Shown one piece after another: positions 20,554 through 31,026 of a DNA stretch of 64,000 nt. The stretch is from positions 25,249,278-25,313,277 of the forward strand of contig CM077824.1 of NCBI GenBank assembly GCA_039720395.1, written 5' to 3'. The DNA comes from Liquidambar formosana. Its lineage: Eukaryota > Streptophyta > Magnoliopsida > Saxifragales > Altingiaceae. The notes below the pieces were generated by a model. The model was not told where the DNA came from. It saw only the letters and a program-made list of their open reading frames with translations, and did not search any database. Position 1 is the stretch's first letter, and each line of letters begins with the position of its first letter. Position numbers and translations under genes: made by a program.

Positions 20554-22857
20554 ATGATTATGCATAATACAAAATACATATGGGCTGGTAATTGTGGTGT
20601 AGTTGAATGATTCAAAAATCTGGAAAATTTTTTCTGCATAATTGGTTTTCCTCCATGGCTGAACCTAGGGTTTGGAACCCTAGGTCAATTCTCTTCTACT
20701 CCTCTTCTAATTGATGGTTAAGTGTATCCATGGATGCAATAGGTTGCATAGGGTTTGAGTTTGGAGAAGAAGAATAAGGAAACTAGGGTTTTATAAAACT
20801 GTTATGAACAGTTTTCATGGTAGCCATGAAAAACCGTCATCTTGTTTTGCATGCCAAATTTAGAGTTCTTCTCCAAAATTTTTGAGCCATATATGGTTAG
20901 AAAGCTCTTCGAATAAGTTTTCCAACCCAACAAACGGTGCGTCAATCTGAGTTCTGTAGTGAAAGTTATGAATTTTTTACTACAGGCTGTCTGGAAAGAC
21001 AGTTTTGCTCGGGAATGATGCAATAGCCACAACTTTGAGTTATTGATGGAGATCAAAGGCATGGCAATGGTTGCCACCACTTGGGTTATGTTCTAGACAT
21101 GGTAGGGAAAGGTTCCCAAGCATTTAGATGCATCATAATTGGATTAAGATGCTAGAACAGAAGGAAGAAGGAGAAGAACACCATGGAGGCTGAATCTGGG
21201 TTTTAGAACCCTAAGGTTCTTGCAATTAATTCTAATTAAAGCTGCTGTATTTATGATGGAAGATCATTGTAGGATCATTATCTATCATGTGTATATGATT
21301 TTCTTTAAGTTTCAAAAAGGTTTTGATGGAAAAAGATTCAAAAAGTTTGAAAATTTTTCATGAACAGCATAGCAGATTTTCTCTGCAGAAAAGTCATCAA
21401 TGGAGTTTTGATTAGAAATTGAGTTAGGGAACTCCAAATTGCATGAAACCAATTGCATTAGTTTCCTAAGACATGTAGGATACTGGGAAAATTCATTTGG
21501 TAGCCTAATTCATTCATCTTGCTGGGTTTTAAATCAATTTCTGACCATGGACAGTGTGCTGTCAAATTCTGGGCAGCCTACTGTTGTTTTGATTGTTTAG
21601 AACAATTGGTGTTGATTTGATCATCCAAACCTCTTCTATTAGCTTAGTATTTCATGTAGGGACATGATACAAAAGCTGGTTTCATTGGAGGAGTCGAATT
21701 GATAAGGATTTAGAAGCTATTGTGACCTTCAAGGTCTGCAACAATGGCTCCAGCAATGGGTTTTGGAAACCCTGATTGTTCTTGATGATGGCAGCCACTT
21801 CCACCACTTCTCACATGTCCAGAGGCTTGTCCCACACCCCTAGGATGTTCTCCCATGACTGGCCATGGCCTCCCATAGTCGTTGGTGGCCATGGCAGCCT
21901 AGCCAAGCTCAGGCAGCCCCCTGGTAGTGACGGCTGCATAGAGTTAAGGATGAAACCCTAATTTTGAGTTAATGATGAAACCCTAATTTCATTATGGCAT
22001 TAATTAAAACCCTAATTGGAATATTAATTACCTTAATTAAGAGTTAATGATTGGTCATTAAATGACCAATCATGGTTATTAATTGTTAGGGCATAATTAA
22101 TACCATTAATGATGTCTAGGGTTACGGTTTTTGATAACCCTAATTAGTGTAATTAATTAAGGGTAATAAATACCCTATTTGGCATTAATTAAACCCTAAT
22201 CCCTTTTATTAAATACCGTATTGGTCATTAAATGACCAATCATAAGGCATTTAATGATTAGGGCTTGCATTTAGGGTTTAGGGTTATGCATTTAGGGTTT
22301 AGGGTTTTAGGAAACCCTAATGCACTAATTCATCATTTAATTGATTTTATTTAATTCCCATGTTAATTATTTAATTAATATTGATTAATTTTATAATGTT
22401 TTAAATGGTTTAAAATACAATTGGGGATTAAATTAAAATCTGGAAATTCTTAATTAAATGAAATTGTTTTGTTTAAATAAGGAAACCCTAATATTGGATA
22501 TTAGAGTTATTTTAGGAAACTTTATATGTTTCTATTAATTTGATTAATTGAAACTAAATGTCTTAAATGTTAAGACTTTATTTAATTCTGGATATTTTTG
22601 TTTAAACCTAATAAGATTAGGATGCATTAATGAGATTAATGTAAATCATTCAAGAGAATTACCATAATGCCCATATGTCTTAATGCTTACAGTTTTTCTT
22701 TACATTATGCAATGAGATTGTATGTATGTGTTTGGATGATGATTATGGACTATACCCCTTAAACCAATTGTGATTGGCCATCTTATGAATGGGTTGTAAT
22801 AATTTTTCAAGAGTTGTAATTTTATTATGGTGATGTAATTTATTATTTGGGGCTTGC

Positions 22858-23064
22858 ATGCCACCTTCCCTCTCTCTCTATCATTCTCTTATGTACCCCA
22901 CATTCCCCTTATGTATCCCTTTCTATATATTATGTAAATGTTATGTAATCGAGAGCGCACTAAGGAGCATGGTGGACCCAAAGGAGTATGATGGAGCCCA
23001 ACAAGCCAATGGTGGAGACCAACAAGCCAATGGTGGAGACCATCAAGCCAAGGGAGCAGATTGA
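22858..23064 (+). CDS. Short sense ORF in the CopA leader with 7-codon repeats (68 codons)
   Basis: ATG-initiated frame MPPSLSLYHSLMYPTF...ESALRSMVDPKEYDGAQQANG..., ending with three near-identical 21-nt repeats that encode GAQQANGGDQQANGGD-like units. The same segment is in sense orientation in CopA-2 (11462-11659), CopA-6 (34815-35012), CopA-9 (about 49991-50174) and CopA-10 (60633-60824). Repeat-number changes are multiples of three, but CopA-2 has a shifted start. No known domain; it may be only a repeat. Confidence 0.25.
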   Translation: MPPSLSLYHSLMYPTFPLCIPFYILCKCYVIESALRSMVDPKEYDGAQQANGGDQQANGGDHQAKGAD

Positions 23065-23533
23065 AGGACTTGAAAGCTTAGAGAAGTTTTTCAAGAAAGC
23101 ATGCATGTTACGAATGGTTTATTTTATGATCACCTACACCCACCTTAGACCTTGGATTCAATCTATTAGCTTGGATTGAATCCTCTCAAAGTCCATAATC
23201 ATCATAGTGGGAGCTTTAATTTATGAGATAATTGTATTAGCTCCAATACTATAGTTTGGTATATGTTACCTATTCACTTAGGGACTAATATCAAAATATG
23301 GTACTTTATATATGTTGATATATAATAGCATGTGATGTATGATTTATAATAGCATGAGATGTACGATTATAAATAGCATAATTTATATATTTAAATTTTG
23401 ATACATAGAATGCATGTTAATTTGATGAGACCCTTTAAAACCCCTCTTATTTAATATTAAGTTGAAAATGGAGAACTCATTGGGGAATGAATTCTTCATT
23501 GCCTTCCATCATTATAGGATCATCTAACGTCCC

Positions 23534-23852
23534 TTAATGTGGGTACCTGGCTGCAGACATGTAGGAGCTACCCATGTTAAAGACATTACTTGAAACTATC
23601 ACATATGAGATATCATGGGGTGCCTAAACTGGTATATACCAAGAAACTAACATGTGAGGTATATATTTGGCGAAACATACCTGTGTGAATGATGGGTTTA
23701 ACTTAACTAGGGAAGTATTCCAAGAAACTAACATGTGAGGTATACGTTCCCTAGAGGCAAAACGATTGGAACTTGCTTATGAAGCAATAGACAAAGAGTT
23801 GTCTTCTTATTGTGGGTTAGAAGCCAAGAAACTAACATATGAGGCTTCTAGG
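23534..23852 (+). other. CopA-3 pre-gag hairpin array (constant loop, different stems)
   Basis: Hairpins at 23534-23580 (TTAATGTGGGTA/TACCCATGTTAA), 23631-23667 (GGTATATACC/GGTATATATT, loop 23641-23657), 23707-23754 (CTAGGGAAGTATTCC/GGTATACGTTCCCTAG, loop 23722-23738) and 23816-23852 (GTTAGAAG/CTTCTAGG, loop 23826-23842). Loops are AAGAAACTAACATGTGA except the last (ACATAT). Relative to CopA-6, changes in the second constant-loop stem convert G-U pairs to G-C or U-A. Confidence 0.78.
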
Positions 23853-24001
23853 TCACAGTGGGACCCCAATCCCCATTAGGAATGAGATTCCCAAATTCCA
23901 TTAGAGGGTGTATGGAATTTGATAAAATAGTGGGAGGTACCATATGATTAAAGACCCAATCATTATGGATAAAAATGAAATCTAATTCTCTGTTTATGTA
24001 G

Positions 24002-24350
24002 ATTACCTAATTACTCACCTCAAAACCCCTATTTCCTAATATATAGGATATTGATAGTTTGACTAAACCCGATTTCTTTGATTGACTTAGGAAATTGAGA
24101 ATTGTTCTTAATTTCAAAAGATTGTTCATATGCTATTAGGCCTTTTCTTAAAGGTCCTCCATAAAACATCCTAAGAAGAAAAAGACACTATGCACAATTG
24201 GCATCTTGTTGCCATGCTATATGATAGTATTGATGACTAATGAGTTTCAGAAGCAAAATTAGTCAATGCAAGTGCCTTTGATGTCCTACATCACATACAA
24301 AGGTTGTATAGTGAGTAAAATAATACTATAAAGTATAGTACTATCATATA
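24002..24350 (+). pseudogene. CopA-3 gag 5' remnant
   Basis: Sequence after the putative acceptor aligns with the start of gag (ACTCACCTCAAAACCCC versus GCTCACCTCAACCC), but the ATG is ATT and no frame is open. The same degenerate form appears inverted at about 59350-59695 in CopA-10. It stops abruptly at about 24350. Confidence 0.65.
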
Positions 24351-24351
24351 T

Positions 24352-24490
24352 GAGATATCATAGGGTGCCTAAACTGGTATATACCAAGAAACTAACATGT
24401 GAGGTATATATTTGGCGAAACATACCTGTGTGAATGATGGGCTTAACTTAACTAGGGAAGTATTCCAAGAAACTAACATGTGAGGAGTAT
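24352..24490 (+). repeat. Duplicated CopA leader segment next to an inverted LTR
   Basis: Near copy of 23606-23742, including the constant-loop hairpin 24376-24412 and the left half of the next (24452-24490). The second hairpin is cut within its right arm (GGAGTATG) by the LTR start at 24492. Confidence 0.85.
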
Positions 24491-24491
24491 G

Positions 24492-26143
24492 TGTTGGGAA
24501 TCGAAGAAGAGGGAAAAAGAGAAGTGTGGAATATAAAAATTTTTCCTATGATTCCCAATCCCATGAATCTAACTATGCATAACACAAAATGAAACCCTAA
24601 CTACAAAGAGGGTTAGAACACTTACAGAATTTTTGTCTTCTCCTTTTTGCTCCAAGCTTTGATTCTGGACAGCGGTGAGTGAGCAACCCAAGTGTGCTGC
24701 CTCTAACGATATCCACACCTAGCTAGAGCTTCAAGTCCTTTCCTCCTTTTCCTTGTTGTTGCTAGTGTAGGAGAAGAAAGGAGAGAGAGAGAAGGAGGCT
24801 GGAATTTTCAGCCAGCCCTTTGAGGAATTGAACTTGTTGTGATGTCATTACATCACACTACATATATATAGCCCACCAAGGGGGGGCCGGCCATGAGGGA
24901 GAACCCACTTAGGGCTTTGTGTAATTACTATTAATTACACAATAACCCCTCTTAATTATATCATATATAAATTTGGCCTTAAAGAACTATTCTTTATGCA
25001 CTCATACCCTTTCTCTCATAGACTTTAAAGCTCATCTTGCATGATCAGTGTGTGACCCATTGGGTTCACATCATCAAGTAGTAGGAATAGCACGAGGTGT
25101 GCACAATGGAACTCTTTCCATTTAGGGTCTAATTGGAACTCCTTCCAATTCCCTAATTGATTATAACTCACTTATATCAATTGGGGCTTCTACTAACCAT
25201 GAGTAACACCTAGCATATGGCTCATGGTGTGGTCCTTAATGAGGTGAATAGTCATTTACAAAGAACCCTTCTGTTATAGTTTATAGATTACAATTGCATC
25301 CTTCCTTCAACACAATGTCTCCAATTGAACTAATAGGACATGGAAGTCTATCAAGTCCCTAGTTCAATTACTTTATACTCATTCATAGATATCAACTCAT
25401 TGATGAACTCATGAAACTCTTTTCATATTCATCCTACCATGGCCATGGATTTAATGAGTTATATTATGAATGCTATATGAGACATTCTCTCTCTTTTTCC
25501 AGAGAGTGATGGATCCCTTATTGATCACTCACATGCCTTCATACACATAGCAGTAGGGCCAATGAACACCTTTGCAGACCCCTGAATAGGATTTGCACTT
25601 AGTGTTATCAAACTTCTAAAGCTACATGCATAAGACAACTATGGTGTCGTAGGTCTAAGGATTACTTGTACCACTATAACAATGAGAAACTGATTGACAG
25701 GCAGGATAAAACTCCATTCAGTTTATCTCATATCTTTGGTCACATTCAATGTACCTATTCTTGTAATAGGCACCCACTTGTTGGTTGTAGTGTCTCCACA
25801 CAAATAGCTTCAGACTAGCTATCCTCCTATAGAGTCAACCTAACAAGTGCTAGTCCTATGGTTCATTACTGTCTATCATAGTGAACCTTCAACTAGGAAT
25901 GCTCTAGGAGTTTAGTACAGAGATATATCTATAGTCTCAAAATTACAACTCTTTGTAATTCCATATTCTCAACTCTAACTCCATGGACATATTATGTAAA
26001 TATAAATGATGCATATAAACAAAATAGAATAAGCCCTTTTATTAAATCAATAATAAATGTGACATACATAAATGAAATCAAATGATTGTTCCTAATCTCT
26101 AAACAATCATCTCTATGATTGGCTCTAGGGTATAATCCTAACA
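24492..26143 (-). repeat. CopA-4: inverted CopA LTR without its own internal region (1652 bp)
   Basis: Complete LTR in minus orientation. No PBS lies on its left and no polypurine tract on its right. Flanks GTATG (24487-24491) and CATTA (26144-26148) do not match, so it is not a simple solo LTR. Donor GTAAGT at 24625-24620. It shares the U5 variant of the CopA-3 LTR, suggesting the two belong together through a rearrangement. Confidence 0.9.
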
Positions 26144-27306
26144 CATTATGCCATGTCACACATAAGTGTGACTTATATATGCAGCCCACTAAAGGGGGTT
26201 GGCCATGGGGAAGAAACCCTAATAGGGTTATGTGTAATTACACTTAATTACACATTAACCCCTATTATTTGTATCAAATACAAATAGACCTATAAAGAAC
26301 TATTTTTTGTTCACTAAAACCCTTTCTCTCATAGACTTTAAAGCCCTTCTTGCATGATTAGTGTGTGACCCATTGGGTTCACATCATCAAGTAGTAGGAA
26401 TAGCACGAGGTGTGCACAATGGAACTCTTTCCATTTAGGGTCTAATTGGAACTCCTTCCAATTCCCTAATTGATTATAACTCACTTATATCAATTAGGGC
26501 TTCTACTAACCATAAATAACACCTAGCATATGGTTCATGGTGTTGTCCTTAATGAGGTGAATAAGTATCTAACAAAGAACCCTTCTGTTATAGTTTATAG
26601 GTTACAATTACATCCTTCCATCTACACAATGTCTCCAATTGAACCAATAGGATATGGAAGTCTGTCAAGTCCCTAATTCAATTACTTTATACTCATTCAT
26701 AGATATCAACTCATTAATGAACTCATGAAACTCTTTTCATATTCATCCTACCATGGCCATGGATTTAATGAGTTATATTATGAATGCTATATGAGACATT
26801 CTCTCTCTTTTTCCTGAGAGTGATGGATTCCTTGTTGATCACTCACATGCCTTCATACATATAGCAGGTTAAAACTCCATTCAGTTTATCTCATATCTTT
26901 GATCACATTCAGTGTACCTATTCTATTAATAGGCACCCACATGTTGGTTGTAGTGTCTCCACACAAATAGCTTGAGACTAGCTATCCTCCTATAGAGTCA
27001 ACCTAACAAGTGCTAGTCTTATGGTTCATTATTGTCCATTATAGTGAACCTTCAATTAGGAATGCTTTAAGAGTTCAGTACAGAGATATATCTACAATCT
27101 CAAAATTACAACTCTTTGTAATTCCATATTCTCAACTCTAACTCCATGGACATATTATGTAAATATAAATGATGTATATAAATGTAATAGAATAAGCCCT
27201 TTTATTAAATCAATAATAAATGTGATATACATAAATGAAATCAAATGATTATTCCTAATCCCTAAATAATCATCTCTATGATTGGCTTTGGGGCATAATC
27301 CTAACA
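26144..27306 (-). repeat. CopA-5: LTR fragment (U3/R part)
   Basis: Begins inside R at TTATGCCATGTCACAC (compare 55489) and ends ATAATCCTAACA at 27306. U5 is missing. An internal deletion of about 170-230 bp near 26866 joins ATAGCAG to GCAGGTTAAAACTCC, with a shared GCAG at the junction. It abuts the CopA-4 LTR without a gap. The right flank GAAGG is GypB sequence. Confidence 0.87.
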
Positions 27307-27567
27307 GAAGGTAAGGATGAGCCCAGGGAGAATGAACTCGAGGTCACGTCCCAACCTAATGCTGATGCGAAAGCCGAGAAGGTCGTTGGTGCTTCTGATG
27401 AGATTCCAGCTACTGCCAACGGGGATCAATCTGCTGCAACAACAGAGAATACCATAGAAGCAGTCCCTGATCTACTTCAGCCTCCCGTGGCCCCTCCTAC
27501 CTCTGTCATTCCTGCCTAGGTGCCTGAAGTTATTGATCCAGCCGTGGTGAACTTGGGAAAGAAGTGA
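27307..27567 (+). pseudogene. GypB antisense ORF, C-terminal part
   Basis: An open plus-strand frame, opposite to the GypB pol: EGKDEPRENELEVTSQPNAD..., rich in Glu, Ala and Pro, with one in-frame TAG (27517-27519), then VPEVIDPAVVNLGKK and TGA (27565-27567). A T-rich, UTR-like sequence follows. It is cut at 27307 by the CopA-5 LTR. Its position downstream of pol and its antisense direction fit the extra ORFs known from Tat-type elements; the product is not recognised. Confidence 0.5.
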
Positions 27568-27829
27568 TCTTCATTTTGACACTTTGTTTTTTCTTTTTCT
27601 TTGTTTTGGCCAAGTGCCCCAACTTGTATAGACATTTATAAACTTTTTCTTGGAATAAGACATGTCTTTTTTCTTCATTATATGCACATATTCTTTATTT
27701 TTTGTACTGATTGTATGTCTGAGTGTGAGCTCGGGATAAATCCCTTGTTGCTAGATAGTTGTTGCTTTATTAGTAGGCTCAATTAAACCCAATTTAGTTT
27801 TGAATTTTAACTTGGAGCCTCTTCTTTGG

Positions 27830-28083
27830 TTGAGTGGTAGACTTGAGTCTATTTCCAAACATAGTTTGCTTGGACCCTTTCTTGGGCAAGCCTTAAAACT
27901 GAGCTTACTCTTAGGTGAATTTTGTTTGGACCCGTTGTTGGGCAAGACTTTAAAGTGAAGCCTTTTTTGGGCTGGTTGTGCTTGGACCCGTTCTTGGGCA
28001 AGACTTAGAATTGAGCCCATTCTTAGGCAAATAGTTGACTTGGACCCAACCCTGGGCAGGTTCCTTTTCTAACCCATTCTTAG
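27830..28083. repeat. GypB imperfect minisatellite (TTGGACCCGTTCTTGGGCAAG)-like
   Basis: Repeated TTGGACCC-TTCTTGGGCAAG and CTTAGGC motifs at irregular spacing, continuing at 40848-40940 on the other side of the inserted GypA LTR. It lies between the antisense ORF and the end of pol. The stretch 27568-27830 is AT-rich with no gene seen. Confidence 0.7.
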
Positions 28084-29349
28084 TGTCACACCGCATTTTT
28101 GTCACCTTAGCTAGGGCATATCAATTCATGTAGGATTTTGAGTCCTTTTCGAGTCTAGTCTTTTGCATTGAGTTTCTATGGCATTGAATATCATGTGTAT
28201 GAATTTTGAAGTGATTTGGAGTTCATTTCGATAGTCACTAAGAACTTTTGCGACTTTAAGGGCATAATCGTCTTTTAAGCCGTATATTTTCCATTTGACT
28301 TTGGAATGAATCCCGAGTCATTCCCTCGAGTTCATATGGTTATATAGAGTCCGTATATAGGTTCAATTTCATGAATTAATGGTTTAAGATCAATTCGGCT
28401 TGTAATGGTTCAGGTTGGCTAAAAGACCCTTTCTTGGTTTGCTCAAATTGACTCATAAGACCCGACCAATTTTCTCTCATTTAACTTCAATTGGGCTTTA
28501 TTTATATCCTAAATATGTTTAAAAAGATCAATTTTTGATTGGGAAAGCATTTGGTTCGACCTTGTGTACAAACCCAGCTTAGCGACGGTGAGGCACTATG
28601 GTTAACCACCTTTGTAAAACCTAAACATGCACCCATGGTTGAGGATTTTTGTCCTAAAATGCCTAAAAATGTGTTCCCCTTCGAAACACGGTCGTTTTGG
28701 CTTTTATTTCGTCAAAATCGGATATAATTTGAAGATTTTAGGACTTCTGAAGCAAGTAGAAGTCAAAACCGAAGCGGAAAGGGAAAGCCCTCGGGTAACC
28801 GTCCAGGGTTGGATGGTCAGCCGTCTAGGCCCAGATGGCTAACCGTCCAGGCGTAGTTGGTCACCCGAGGACTCCTTCTTTAACTCGAACTTTGACTCTT
28901 TCTTCCCTCTTTTGACGGTTTCCTCCGCCAAAACAACTTGTTTGCTCTTAGGAGTGTGTAAGTTTGAGTTGTTTGAGCACCAAGAGAGTCTCTAATAGCC
29001 CTAGGATCATTGTTTAATGAATTAATCTTAGCCATTGGTTTAGGGAGTCAGTTCTCTATATAAAGGACATGATATTCAGCACATAGGGGAGGTTAATTGC
29101 ACTTTACACTTAGAGAGAGAGGAAGCTACGAGTTTGGAGAGCTAGAAGGACATCAAGAGGAGGCTCTTCAACCCCAAGCAAGGAAGGAAACAAGGAGTTT
29201 GAAGACGAGAAAGAGTCTACAAGAGGTAAGCACGTCCCTTTAATGCTGAACATGAGTTTTCTGCTTCTCCTCCTCCTTCTTCTTCTTCTTCTTCTTCTTC
29301 TTCTAGGATAGTTATGGTGCATGAAATAGCTTTTCTTATGGATTGAATT

Positions 29350-31014
29350 TGTTGGGAATCAAACTAGAGAGGAAAAATACAAAGGCGGAATTTAAAATTT
29401 TTCCTACGATTCCCAAACCCATGAATCTTAATTATGCTTAATACAAAACAAAAACCCTAACTAGAAGAGGGTAGAATTACTTACAGTTGATTCAAGTCTT
29501 CTCCTTTATGCTCCAAGCTTTGTCTTCTGATTGAGCAGTCCAAGTGCACTGCCTCCAACAGTATCCACACCTAGCTTGAGCAAGTTGTCCTTTCCTTCTT
29601 CTTCCTTAGGGTTGCTAGAGGTGGAGAAGAGGGAGAGAGAGAGAAAGAGAGGTGAAATTTTCGGCCAGCACTTGGGAGCCTCCAAGAGTGCTTCAAGTGA
29701 TGATGTCATCACATCATAAAAGGCTTTAAATAGCCTCCAAATAGGGCCGGCCAAGGGGGGTCTCCAAACCCTAATCTAATTTGTGTAATTACTCTTAATT
29801 ACACAATTAGCCCACTAGTTTGCATCAAATACAAATTAGCCCCTTAAAGAACTTTTCTTTAATCACTTATACCCTTTCTCTCATAGACTATCAAGCTCCC
29901 TTAGCATGATCAGTGTGTGACCCATTGGGTTCACATCATCAAGTAGTAGGAACAGCACAAGTTGTGCACAATGGAACACTTTCTATTAAGGGTCTAATTG
30001 AAACTCCTTTCAATTCCCTAATTGATTATAACTCATTTATATCAATTAGGGCTTCTACTAACCATGAGTAACACCTAGCATATGGCTCATGGTGTGGTCC
30101 TTAATGAGGTGAATAGTCATTTACAAAGAACCCTTCTGTTATAGTTTACAGGTTACAATTCCATCCTTCCATCAACACAATGTCTCCAATTGAACTAATA
30201 GGACATGGAAGTCTGTCAAGTCCCTAGTTTAATTATTTTATACTCATTCATTAATATCAACTCAATGATGAACTTATGGAAACTCCTTTCCATATTCATT
30301 CTACCATGGGCCCATGGATTTAATGAGTTATATTCAATGAATGCTGTATGAGACATTCACTCTCTTTTTCCTGAGAGTGATGGATTCCTTGTTGATCACT
30401 CACATGCCTTCACACACATAGCAGTAGGGCCAATGAACACCCTTACAGACCCCTGAATAGGATCTGCACTTAGTGTTATCAAACTTCTAAAGCTACATGT
30501 ATAAGACAACCATGGTGTCTCAGGTCTAAGGATTACTTGTACCACTATAACAATGAGAAACTGATTGACAGGCAGGTTAAAACTCCATTCAGTTTATCTC
30601 ATATCTTTGGTCACATTCAGTGTACCTATTCTGATAATAGGCACCCACTTGTTGGTTGTAGTGTCTCCACACAAATAGCTTGAGACTAGCTATCCTCCTA
30701 TAGAGTCAACCTAACAAGTGCTAGTCCTATGGTTCATTACTGTCCATCATAGTGAACCTTGAACTAGGAATGATTTAGGAGTTTAGTATAGAGATATATT
30801 TACAGTCTCAAAATTACAACCCTTTGTAATTTCATATTCTCAACTCTAACTCCATGGACATATTATGTAAATATAAATGATGCATATAAACATAATAGAA
30901 TAAGCCCTTTTATTAAATCAATAATAAATGTGACATATATAAATGAAATCAATTGATTGTTCCTAATCCCTAAACAATCATCTCCATGATTGGCTCTAGG
31001 GCATAATCCTAACA
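29350..31014 (-). repeat. CopA-6 3' LTR (1665 bp)
   Basis: TGTTGGGAATCAAAC...ATAATCCTAACA on plus, followed by polypurine tract complement ATCTCCCACTTG. Same length as the 5' LTR. TATA-like TTTAAATA and TATAAAAGG occur near 29710-29735 (compare CopA-9 TATATAA). Confidence 0.95.
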
Positions 31015-31026
31015 ATCTCCCACTTG

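Larger units (their letters stand above)
20406..24001 (+). other. CopA-3 putative leader intron
   Basis: Donor GTAAGT at 20406 and acceptor TTCTCTGTTTATGTAG ending at 24001, predicted length 3596 nt. The gag start is lost: the position aligned to the CopA-6 ATG reads ATT (…CTAATTACTCACCTC). The leader spans the PBS, an AT-rich palindrome and telomere-like tract (about 22040-22330), the 21-nt repeat short ORF (22858-23064) and the hairpin array (23534-23852). Confidence 0.5.
18890..24491 (+). mobile_element. CopA-3: 5' LTR and leader of a copia element, 3' end rearranged
   Basis: Plus-strand 5' LTR (18890-20539), PBS (20541-20553), full leader and a short degenerate gag start (about 24001-24350). 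Instead of pol, a second copy of leader sequence (24352-24490) follows and abuts an inverted LTR at 24492. No polypurine tract or direct 3' LTR is present. It interrupts the PMD gene at 18889/18890. Confidence 0.88.

Noticed and set aside
24487..26148. CopA LTR 24492-26143 as a simple solo LTR
   Set aside because: The 5-bp flanks GTATG and CATTA do not match, and both sides are CopA sequence, so a rearrangement is more likely.
29110..29322. Arg-rich minus-strand frame in the GypA-2 LTR
   Set aside because: Translation of the CTT microsatellite at about 29266-29304, not a protein gene.
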